The notes under the pieces are model-generated. The model was not told where the DNA came from. It worked only from the letters and a program-made list of their open reading frames with translations, and did no database searches. From Micromonospora luteifusca (GTDB lineage: Bacteria; Actinomycetota; Actinomycetes; Mycobacteriales; Micromonosporaceae), in the NCBI RefSeq assembly GCF_016907275.1, contig NZ_JAFBBP010000001.1, forward strand, positions 4,888,001 through 4,952,000: 64,000 nt of DNA, read 5' to 3'. How positions within the stretch are numbered: the stretch's first letter is position 1; each line of letters begins with the position of its first letter. A program made the position numbers and the translations under genes. This document shows, in pieces, positions 57,915-64,000 of the stretch.

Positions 57915-57987
57915 GCGGACGTAGCGCAGCTGGTAGCGCATCACCTTGCCAAGGTGAGGGTCGCGGGTTCGAATCCCGTCGTCCGCT
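57915..57987 (+). tRNA. tRNA-Gly (GCC), second copy
   Basis: Sequence identical to the gene at 47124-47196 (anticodon loop TTGCCAA). It is followed after 26 bp by the tRNA-Val copy, without the tRNA-Cys present in the first cluster. Confidence 0.95.
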
Positions 57988-58013
57988 CTCGATCCGCCTC
58001 GGGCGGTCACCAT

Positions 58014-58088
58014 GGGCGATTGGCGCAGTGGGAGCGCGCTTCCCTGACACGGAAGAGGTCACTGGTTCAAACCCAGTATCGCCCACCA
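58014..58088 (+). tRNA. tRNA-Val (GAC), integration target
   Basis: 75 nt with encoded CCA and anticodon loop CTGACAC. Its 3' half (58040-58090) is repeated at 63429-63479 with a single mismatch. It is immediately followed by an integrase remnant, which marks it as the attachment site. Confidence 0.95.
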
Positions 58089-58090
58089 GC
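58040..58090. repeat. Left att site (51 bp) in tRNA-Val
   Basis: Begins TTCCCTGACAC and ends GCCCACCAGC. Matches 63429-63479 at 50 of 51 positions; only 58079 (T) differs from 63468 (G). Confidence 0.9.
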
Positions 58091-58093
58091 TCA

Positions 58094-58124
58094 GAGGCCA
58101 CATCCGATCGATGGATGTGGCCTC
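58094..58124. terminator. Hairpin after tRNA-Val in the element
   Basis: GAGGCCACATCC (58094-58105) pairs perfectly with GGATGTGGCCTC (58113-58124) around GATCGAT, then TTGCT. It lies between tRNA-Val and the integrase fragment stop. Confidence 0.8.
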
Positions 58125-58141
58125 TTGCTCGTGCTGGGTGA

Positions 58142-58475
58142 CTAAGTCCCAGCACGGGCGTCCTCACCAAAGATCCGATCCATCGCGGCTGCGCCCGTCA
58201 GCAGGATGGGTCGGAGCTGGTGGCGGTAGACCTTCTCGGTGACCGAGGTGCCGGAGTGGCCGCACAGGTCAGCGATGTCGCTGAGCGAGACCCCGCCATC
58301 GGACAGGAGTGACACAAAGCTGTGCCGTAGCTCCCGGGGCGTCCAGTCGGCCGGGTTGAGACCGGCGCTCTTCGTGATCCGCCGAAAGGCGCGTCGGACG
58401 TTCGCCGCGTCGAGTTCGGTGCCGACCGATGACGCGAAGACCAGGTCGAGATCGTGCCAAGCCGACTGCCGGCGA
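58142..58475 (-). pseudogene. Tyrosine recombinase (phage-type integrase), C-terminal fragment
   Basis: The frame gives 'WHDLDLVFASSVGTELDAAN', then 'TPRELRHSFVSLLSDGGVSL' and 'GHSGTSVTEKVYRHQLRP' and stops at 58142. It contains the catalytic 'RHSFVSLL', 'CGHSG', and Tyr of 'VYRHQ'. About the last 110 residues of an integrase survive. The 5' end is cut at 58475 by the first cassette end; no upstream integrase sequence was found beyond it. Confidence 0.8.
58461..58475. repeat. Left 15-bp direct repeat of the cassette array
   Basis: GCCGACTGCCGGCGA directly abuts the outer end of the first cassette. It recurs as GCCGGCTGCCGGCGA at 59845-59859 (14 of 15). Confidence 0.7.
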
Positions 58476-59160
58476 TGTCGGGTCTCAGGACCTGCGTGAC
58501 AGATCAGTCTCGGGACCTGGGTGACAGGTCCGGCTAGAGAAGCTCCCCGCCTTGGGTCACAGCCCGCGAGGGGGACCGTCTCCGTAGAACCACGCGGTGC
58601 TGCCGGGCGGCGGCGGTGGTAAGTCGCCCCGGATGAGATTGATGACGGCTACAGCAAGGTCAGCGACGGGGGCTGTGTCGACGGACGATGCGCCGCGCAG
58701 GAACACCGGTTGCTGGTCGACGACGTAGTGCTCGGCTGCCTCTTCGGCCGTGATGTGGCGACGTGCTCTCAGTCGTTGAGCTGCCACCGCCAGCAGCTCC
58801 AAAAGGTGTTCGCGCTGCCGGTCGGTCAAGCCAGCCGGGACTTCGAGCCCTAGGCTTCCCTGTGCGATGACCGCCATGCTGAGGTCGCGGCGGAGGTCGT
58901 CCCACCACGGTTCGCTTTCCAGATCGGCGGCCTCGGCGACGTGCAGCACCTCGACCGCCAGGATTGCGAGGCTGACGTCATACGCCCAGAGCCAGTGACT
59001 GTCGTCCAGGATCACCGCAACGGTCTTGCTCAACAGGTTCCTTCCCCAGCAGCAACCGGACTCAGCCACAGCGGCCACCAGCCTGCCGGGCACAGCCAGC
59101 CACCGGGAGTGTCACACAGGTCCTGATACCGATCTATCGCGCAGGTCCCGAGACCGGACA
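58476..59160. mobile_element. Cassette 1: one gene between transposon-like inverted ends
   Basis: Left end 58476-58537 (starts TGTCGGGTCTCAGGACCT), right end 59109-59160 (ends AGGTCCCGAGACCGGACA). The 50-bp terminal arms agree at about 42 of 50 positions. Each end holds two related AGGTCCxGAGAC boxes 25 bp apart. No transposase is present; the passenger is the 158-residue protein at 58557-59033. Confidence 0.7.
58557..59033 (-). CDS. Unknown 158-residue protein (cassette 1 passenger)
   Basis: About 158 residues: 'VAVILDDSHWLWAYDVSLAIL' near the start, an acidic 'LESEPWWDDLRRDLSMAVIA', a hydrophilic middle with 'LTDRQREHLLELLAVAAQRLRARR', and a Pro-rich C-terminus. Predicted soluble and mostly helical. 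I do not recognise the family. It resembles, in size and acidity, immunity-type proteins of polymorphic toxin systems, but that is only impression. TTG 59033 follows GGAAGGAACCTG. Confidence 0.5.
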   Translation of the reverse strand: MSKTVAVILDDSHWLWAYDVSLAILAVEVLHVAEAADLESEPWWDDLRRDLSMAVIAQGSLGLEVPAGLTDRQREHLLELLAVAAQRLRARRHITAEEAAEHYVVDQQPVFLRGASSVDTAPVADLAVAVINLIRGDLPPPPPGSTAWFYGDGPPRGL

Positions 59161-59162
59161 GA

Positions 59163-59844
59163 TGTCGGGTCTCAGGACCTCCGTGACAGATCAGTCTCGG
59201 CACGTAGGTGACACGTCCGGCTAGACGATCTTGTCCGCCTCAGGCGGTTCGTGTCGGCAGAGTTGTGGACGGTACTCGCCCGCGGCAGCGGTGGCAGCCC
59301 ATCGCTGAGGTAGGGCCTTTCGGCGCTGAGCTCGATACTTCAAGTAGATCGACACGAGAGGTACAGGGGATGGACGAGCATGCCGGCAAGCAGGAGGGAT
59401 CATCCGCAGAGGAACTCGTGAGCAGATGGTTTGAGCAGTACGTCGAGGCGTTGAACCTGCGATCTGTAGTGGCTGAATCGGGTAGCGGAACGTACGCGTG
59501 TCCGTGCTGCCGGCATCCGACGCTTGAGGGGCGAGGCCAGTTTCAGATTTGCTTCGCCTGCGGCTGGGAAGACGACGGGCAGGATGACGAAGACGCTGAC
59601 ACGGTGCGGGGCGGTCCCAACGGTTCGCTCAGTCTGACGGAGGCACGGCGTGCCTATGCCGAGCGGCCGGTTAGTCTGGCCGATGCGCGACGTGCCTTTG
59701 CCGAACGACAAACCCGTTGGGAGCGCAGACGCCGCCGATCGACGCCCGAGACGGGTTGACGTGCTTGGACCGTTCAGCCGGCCGCTCGCGGCGCGTAACG
59801 CAGGTCCTGAGAACGATTTGTCACGCAGGTCATGAGACCGGACA
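59163..59844. mobile_element. Cassette 2: CPCC gene between the same inverted ends
   Basis: Left end 59163-59224 matches the left end of cassette 1 at 57 of 62 positions. Right end 59795-59844 ends AGGTCATGAGACCGGACA. Only GA separates it from cassette 1. No transposase; passenger at 59370-59759. Confidence 0.7.
59370..59759 (+). CDS. Cysteine-rich CPCC family protein
   Basis: 129 residues. 'YACPCCRHPTLEGRGQFQIC' followed by 'FACGWEDDGQDDEDADTVRGG' and 'SLSLTEARRAYAER' is the CPCC family pattern: two Cys pairs that probably bind zinc, then an acidic patch. Such genes often lie beside toxin or effector genes; no partner is visible here except the cassette neighbour. ATG 59370 is preceded by GAGAGG; a GTG at 59418 is an alternative. 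Confidence 0.8.
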   Translation: MDEHAGKQEGSSAEELVSRWFEQYVEALNLRSVVAESGSGTYACPCCRHPTLEGRGQFQICFACGWEDDGQDDEDADTVRGGPNGSLSLTEARRAYAERPVSLADARRAFAERQTRWERRRRRSTPETG

Positions 59845-59859
59845 GCCGGCTGCCGGCGA
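59845..59859. repeat. Right 15-bp direct repeat of the cassette array
   Basis: GCCGGCTGCCGGCGA, the counterpart of 58461-58475. It is compatible with a target duplication made by insertion of the whole array. Confidence 0.65.
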
Positions 59860-60728
59860 GTTGGTCCAAAGTTTCTGTACGTCTTCAAGGCGGCCCGCGA
59901 CGGGCCGCACGCGCCGCCGCCTGGGCGCGCGCCGGCCGCTGCCGCTGTCGCTCTGCGGCCGTCACGCCGGACGCCCGGCGGCTGGCGCGGACAGCGGGAA
60001 GCCGGGAGGGCCGCCGCCGAACGACAGACAGTTGACCGATGAGGTGGTGGGACGGCAGCCGGCCGGGCCGCGCGGCCAAGAGCCCGCGCGGCGTAGGGGA
60101 GCGCACGCCGGCCGCGTGGGCGAGCTGGCGGCGGTCGCCGGGGTGCGGGTACTGCGCCTCCGGCGGGGGCGCTCCGGCTCCAGGATGGCCGGGGCTGCGT
60201 CGGCGGGTCACGGTCCGTGGGTGGTAGCGGTAGGCCATCCCGCCTGCCATCGACCCGGGCAGAGCCGAGCAGACCACCGCCCGACCCGCCAGCGTCCGAA
60301 CCTGTGTCAGGGTCCGCTTGACGTGGCGGGCCGGGCGGCGGCCCGCTCCCCAGGAGGGCGGGTCGACGGCAGACAGGATGGCATTACGCCGTCAGTTTGG
60401 CGCTGCCGCTCTAACGCCTGGACCGCTTGGTGTTCTCTCTGCGCATCGACTGAAGCAGACCAGCAGCGGCGACCATGATGGCCGCGGCCTCAGCTCCGGT
60501 CAGCTTCAGACCGCTTGCTTGGCTCAACGCGTGGACTGGGCAACGGTCGTATATGGGGGCTCTGAGTCGCAGCTCAGGGCCCCAAGCAACACCTCCGGAC
60601 GCCTCCAGCGGGTCAAGCGGGCTTGGCCTGCAAGATAGTCGTCGGATGCGCGTCGGCGAGTTCACGGACCACGGCGCTGTGAGGTCCCGGGCTGCTCCGC
60701 TCGCCGTCGGATGGCAAGCTCATGCCTC
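59860..60728. other. Element region without a supported gene
   Basis: About 870 bp, extremely Arg/Pro/Gly coding in every frame. A minus frame ending at 60411 finishes 'LTGAEAAAIMVAAAGLLQSM' and could be the tail of a lost gene, but I do not call it. Confidence 0.4.
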
Positions 60729-60851
60729 ATGATCCATGACTTCGCTAAGGACTATCTGCACCGCCAGCTCAGGTCGAGACGTCAGGCGCTGATCTGGAAG
60801 CTCGGTGGGGACGCCGTGAGAAGTCCGGATCGCGTGGAGGTTCGCCCGTGA
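60729..60851 (+). CDS. Short ORF, N-terminus of a DUF664/DinB-like protein
   Basis: 40 residues: '[20 protein letters not shown]' then 'LIWKLGGD'. This resembles the start of DUF664 mycothiol-dependent proteins, whose remaining roughly 120 residues are missing. Its TGA overlaps the GTG start of mraY (GTGA), so translation of one could drive the other. Confidence 0.45.
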   Translation: MIHDFAKDYLHRQLRSRRQALIWKLGGDAVRSPDRVEVRP

Positions 60852-61951
60852 GGGCGGTCATCGTCGCGGCTGCGGTCGCGTTCATCATCTCCCTGTTCGG
60901 CACGCCGGTGGCGATTCGCGTCTTCACCGCGCTCAAGGCAGGCCAGCCGATCCGATCCATCGGGCTCGCCAGCAACCAGGGCAAGAAGGGCACGCCCACG
61001 ATGGGAGGCGTCGTCTTCATCGTGGCGACCGTCTTCGCCTACGTCGCCGGGCACATCGCCCTGACCACCCTGCCTGAGCGGCAGATCGCGCAGGAGGGCC
61101 CGACAATGACGGCCCTGGTGCTGCTCGGCCTGTTCGTCTTCTGCGGCGCGGTTGGCTTCTTCGACGACTTCCTCAAGGTGCGCCAGCGCAACTCCGACGG
61201 ACTGTCCGCCAAAGGCAAGCTGCTCGGCCAGGCGATTGTCAGCGCAGGCTTCGGCATCGCCGCGCTCTACGTGCCGAGCACCAACGGCCAGACCGTGGCC
61301 AGCGAGCACATCTCGCTCATCCGCGACATCAGCTGGCTCGACGTCGGCAAGGTCGGCGCGGTCATGGTCATCGTCTTCGTGATTACGGCGATGTCGAACG
61401 GCGTGAACCTCACCGACGGCCTCGACGGCCTGGCCACCGGCGCGTCAATCCTGGTGCTCGGCGCATACGCGCTGATCGGCTTCTGGCAGTACCGGCACTG
61501 GTGCGCCGACGACGCGTACGGCCGCGTGAACGACTACTGCTACCAGGTCCGGGATCCCCTGGAGATCGCCATAATCGCGGCGGCGGCGGCCGCCGCCTGC
61601 GTGGGCTTCCTGTGGTGGAACACGTCCCCGGCGCGGATCTTCATGGGTGACGTGGGCGCGCTCGGACTCGGCGGCCTGATCGGCGGGCTCGCGGTGGTAA
61701 CCCGCACCACGCTGCTTTCGATCATGATCGGCGGGCTCTTCGTCATCATCACGACGACCTGGGTGATCCAGATCGTCTCGTTCCGGACCACCGGTAGACG
61801 CGTCTTCCGAATGGTGCCGTTGCACCACCACTTCGAGCTGGCCGGATGGAGCGAGGTCAATATTGTGGTCCGGTTTTGGATCGTTGCCGGCGTGTGCGTG
61901 GCGGTCGGCCTGGGCATGTTCTACTCGGATTTTCTGGCGGTCGTTGGATAA
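60848..61951 (+). CDS. mraY: Phospho-N-acetylmuramoyl-pentapeptide transferase, extra copy
   Basis: 367 residues, full length, ten membrane helices expected. Catalytic motifs intact: '[17 protein letters not shown]' with Asp106-Asp107, '[15 protein letters not shown]' near 185-198, '[12 protein letters not shown]' with Asp268, and the 'PLHHHFE' His cluster at 324-330. MraY transfers phospho-MurNAc-pentapeptide to undecaprenyl phosphate, the first membrane step of peptidoglycan synthesis. It is outside any division/cell-wall cluster and lies within a mobile element. GTG start overlaps the preceding short ORF. It looks less GC-rich than host genes. Confidence 0.93.
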   Translation: MRAVIVAAAVAFIISLFGTPVAIRVFTALKAGQPIRSIGLASNQGKKGTPTMGGVVFIVATVFAYVAGHIALTTLPERQIAQEGPTMTALVLLGLFVFCGAVGFFDDFLKVRQRNSDGLSAKGKLLGQAIVSAGFGIAALYVPSTNGQTVASEHISLIRDISWLDVGKVGAVMVIVFVITAMSNGVNLTDGLDGLATGASILVLGAYALIGFWQYRHWCADDAYGRVNDYCYQVRDPLEIAIIAAAAAAACVGFLWWNTSPARIFMGDVGALGLGGLIGGLAVVTRTTLLSIMIGGLFVIITTTWVIQIVSFRTTGRRVFRMVPLHHHFELAGWSEVNIVVRFWIVAGVCVAVGLGMFYSDFLAVVG

Positions 61952-61957
61952 GAGCCA

Positions 61958-61976
61958 CGCGACAAGCCTTGTCGCG
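61958..61976. terminator. Short hairpin after mraY
   Basis: CGCGACAA (61958-61965) pairs with TTGTCGCG (61969-61976) around a 3-nt loop, 6 bp after the mraY stop. Confidence 0.6.
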
Positions 61977-62528
61977 CCACCGACGGTGATCCACCTGGCA
62001 GCCTGGTTCCCCACCCGGGTGCCAGCTGATCATTCGAGCATGACAGCGGCCGTGAGGTACGCGGAATTTCGGGGTGGCTGTGACCGAAGTTGTTTGGGTA
62101 CCTCTTGCCTCCGGCGTTCCCGCCCTCCGTCAGCAAGACGTCAGCGAGACGCGCAACAACGGCCGACAATCGCCGGCACAAGACAGCAAGGTTCTTGACG
62201 CCAACGCCACCCGCCGGCACCTATCGGCAAGCGCCCAAACCATGGAGCCGCCTTTGCAACGCAATGTTCTGCGAAGAAGCTAGACGGGAGGCTGTTGACA
62301 GCCATGGCGACAGCAACCACGCCGGACGAGAACGCCCGTCGGCGGCTGTGTACGGATGGCCGCCCGAGGTCGCGGACGTGGCCAGACACGTCCGGACGGC
62401 CTGCACAGAGCTTGTAAGCGAGACGTCGCGGCTCAATATCGGCTGGCTCAACGTGGCGGCCAGTGGCGCGAGGAGCGGGCGACGCGGCCAGCCAGGTTCG
62501 AGATGAGGCCGGCCAGTTGCCAACGTGT
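61977..62528. other. Element region without a supported gene
   Basis: 552 bp with only short overlapping frames on both strands. Less GC-rich than the host sequence. Probably decayed. Confidence 0.4.
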
Positions 62529-62948
62529 CTAGTCGAGAAGCCAGCTGAACAACGTCTTGACCGGTGGAGTCAAGGAGGAGGCGGTAACGAGGGCCGCGAG
62601 AACCGTGCTAACGATCAGGCTTCGCCGGTGCACGAAGGTCCGCATCCCGGCCTTCAGGAGCCGGGTGACGGCGACGAGCGCTGCCGCAGCAGCGACGTAC
62701 GGCGCCACGCCGATGACGACGATCATCGCAAGCGCCGCCGGTCCCCAGAGGCCCGGCCAGAGGTTGGCGTTGCCGGTGTACTCGTCGCCCTGATGAGGCA
62801 GGTAGAGGTACCCGGAGAAGGACGCGGCTCGGCTGAGGGCAACGCCGATGGCGCCGACGTAGACAGCGGCCAGGGCGAATTGCGCACGCGCCAAGGTCCG
62901 GCCGGAAGAAGCCGGTGCAGGTGTCGGATCGACATCAGCGGTCGTCAT
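62529..62948 (-). CDS. Small membrane protein of unknown function
   Basis: 139 residues with three hydrophobic segments: 'FALAAVYVGAIGVALSRAAS', 'GPAALAMIVVIGVAPYVAAA', and 'SLIVSTVLAALVTASSL'. Between the first two is a polar loop 'LYLPHQGDEYTGNANLWPGL'. ATG 62948 begins 'MTTADVDPTPAPASSG'. No family recognised. Confidence 0.6.
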   Translation of the reverse strand: MTTADVDPTPAPASSGRTLARAQFALAAVYVGAIGVALSRAASFSGYLYLPHQGDEYTGNANLWPGLWGPAALAMIVVIGVAPYVAAAAALVAVTRLLKAGMRTFVHRRSLIVSTVLAALVTASSLTPPVKTLFSWLLD

Positions 62949-63428
62949 GCAGTGCATGCTAGAACCGGTCAGCCGCGCGGTGTGCCCGACTACCTCCGCC
63001 AGTGCCGAGCAGCCAAGCGAGCAGCCAAACCGGCGAGCAACAGCGGACGAGCGCGGACGCGGACCCCACGTCGAACAGGACGACCAAACGGCTGACCAGC
63101 GCCCCGGGACTGACTCGTAATGAGTAGGTCGGAACGTTGGCCCGCTCGTTCCTGTCAGTGCGGGGCACACTGGGGGCACAAGACACCGTGAAACGTCGTC
63201 AAGCAGTGCCGAACGATGGCAGCCCGGCACCCCGCATGAGCAGGCGTCGAAGGCTGATCCCGCTGGTAGCGGTACAGCGGCTCATAGTTCCGCTTCAACG
63301 TCTGACACTCGGGCTGGGTGACTAACTGGGTGACTACGGCCACGAACAACGACGGACAACCGTGGACGATGACGGACCGTTTGCGCAGGTCAAGCGGGAA
63401 AAAGCACCAGCTCTCTCGGTCATGATCG

Positions 63429-63479
63429 TTCCCTGACACGGAAGAGGTCACTGGTTCAAACCCAGTAGCGCCCACCAGC
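63429..63479. repeat. Right att site (51 bp)
   Basis: 50 of 51 bases identical to the 3' half of tRNA-Val at 58040-58090. It does not form a tRNA gene because the 5' half is missing. Confidence 0.9.
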
Positions 63480-63484
63480 AGGTC

Positions 63485-63519
63485 AACGGCTCGTTACCGG
63501 AACCCGGTAGCGAGCCGTT
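63485..63519. terminator. Hairpin beyond the right att site
   Basis: AACGGCTCG at 63485-63493 pairs with CGAGCCGTT ending at 63519. Homologous to the hairpin at 47406-47443 after the first tRNA-Val, so it is probably the original terminator of the target tRNA-Val. Confidence 0.75.
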
Positions 63520-63528
63520 CTCGTTGTG

Positions 63529-64000
63529 TCAGCCTCTGCCGAGGCCGTTGACGAACGTGTCCACGACGATGTCGGCCGCGTGCGGGGCTGTCAGGTCGGG
63601 GAACTGATGGGCGGCACTGGCGACCAGTTGGTCGAGGGCCGCCCGCACCCAGGCCAGGGGCACGTCCGAGCGCAGGAAGCCTTCATCGACGGCGCGTTGG
63701 AGGAAGTCGGTCAGTCGTTCGCTCTGACCCTGACGCCGCTGGTGCGCGTCCGGGTCCTGCTGCATCAGGCGGGCTGTGTCGACAGGCCACTCACGGCTGA
63801 CCGGGATGATGCCCTCCACGTAGCGGTGCAGTGCGACCGGCACCGGCGCCTCCGTGAGGCGCGCCTCGTTCAGGACCTGTTCGGTGGAGTCGAGTTTCGC
63901 CTGGAACACGGCGGTGAGCAGGGCTTCCCGGCTGGCGAAGCGCCGGTGGACCGTGGTGCGGTCGACCCCCGCCGCGTTGGCGATGGCTGCCACGGACGTG
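63529..64000 (-). CDS. TetR-family regulator, truncated by the window edge
   Basis: At least 157 residues, running off the window. Helix-turn-helix 'VAAIANAAGVDRTTVHRRFASREALLTAVF', and a helical C-terminal domain 'VRAALDQLVASAAHQFPDL'. The N-terminal residues lie outside. It is just outside the element, on the chromosomal side of the right att site. Confidence 0.88.
   Translation of the reverse strand, partial: TSVAAIANAAGVDRTTVHRRFASREALLTAVFQAKLDSTEQVLNEARLTEAPVPVALHRYVEGIIPVSREWPVDTARLMQQDPDAHQRRQGQSERLTDFLQRAVDEGFLRSDVPLAWVRAALDQLVASAAHQFPDLTAPHAADIVVDTFVNGLGRG

Larger units (their letters stand above)
58040..63479. mobile_element. Decayed integrative element at tRNA-Val
   Basis: Bounded by 51-bp att repeats; about 5.4 kb. 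Contents: an integrase C-terminal remnant next to the tRNA end, two short cassettes with transposon-like ends, an extra mraY and a small membrane protein. No replication, transfer or excisionase gene is visible, so it is probably immobile unless helped. The DNA beyond the right att site (AACGGCTCGTTACCGG hairpin) matches the sequence after the first tRNA-Val at 47406. Confidence 0.8.
62949..63528. other. Right end of the element and att flank
   Basis: Contains a degenerate tRNA-like anticodon arm CTGACTCGTAATGAGTAGGTC (about 63103-63123) resembling tRNA-Thr (CGT), TGGGGGCACA at 63168, and the right att site at 63429. No gene is supported. Confidence 0.4.

Noticed and set aside
59885..60277. 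Minus-strand ORF rich in Arg/Pro/Gln
   Set aside because: Biased composition typical of non-coding high-GC DNA; no ribosome binding site or conserved motif.
62074..62283. Forward ORF 'MAVTEVVWVPLAS...'
   Set aside because: Short, no ribosome binding site, overlaps other frames, no family.

Overview
The window is high-GC actinobacterial chromosome. Gene content and families (ceb cellobiose operon, multidomain GH9 cellulase, SigE-family ECF sigma factor, DUF6458 and TIGR03086 proteins, a BsaP-type biotin synthase helper) suggest Micromonosporaceae, most likely Micromonospora or a close relative. The genus is inferred from gene content, not from a marker gene.

Layout. (1) 0.1-7.6 kb, minus strand: a DNA-end-processing operon herA-like > sbcD > sbcC > nurA-like > aminopropyltransferase-like gene. 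Two of its gaps are filled by tandem 57/60-bp repeats. (2) 7.9-10.6 kb: an ECF sigma factor with an overlapping membrane partner, a RibD-type reductase with a tiny Cys-rich gene, and a pRiA4b ORF-3-like protein. (3) 10.7-16.9 kb: the cellobiose operon cebEFG-bglC-cebR with palindromic operators around its promoter. (4) 17-24.3 kb: acyl-CoA dehydrogenase with a kinase-like partner, two ACT-domain genes, an aldehyde dehydrogenase and an LPxTG surface protein. (5) 24.5-27.6 kb: a secreted GH9 cellulase behind a CebR-like operator, so it probably belongs to the same regulon. (6) 27.7-34 kb: DUF488 and GNAT genes separated by a TetR/esterase module flanked by 43-bp direct repeats, then biotin genes bsaP-bioB and bioF-bioD. 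(7) 34-46.7 kb: a two-component system, ABC exporter, polysaccharide deacetylase, P450, methyltransferase, secreted M36 protease and regulators. (8) 47-57.8 kb: tRNA Gly-Cys-Val, then accessory genes (LuxR-type regulator, serine hydrolase, ABC exporter with its regulator, SnoaL-like protein) mixed with gene fragments.

(9) 58.0-63.5 kb: a decayed integrative element in a second tRNA-Val gene. It has 51-bp att repeats, a truncated tyrosine integrase, and two adjacent one-gene cassettes that each end in the same transposon-like inverted repeats. It also carries a complete extra mraY gene for the peptidoglycan translocase that several nucleoside antibiotics target. This element is the most unusual part of the window. 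The window ends inside a TetR gene.

Links between genes. CebR probably controls uptake and hydrolysis of the cellobiose released by the GH9 enzyme. HerA, NurA and SbcCD form a candidate end-resection machine of archaeal type. BsaP probably maintains BioB. The mraY on the element may be a resistance or target-replacement gene, which is inference.
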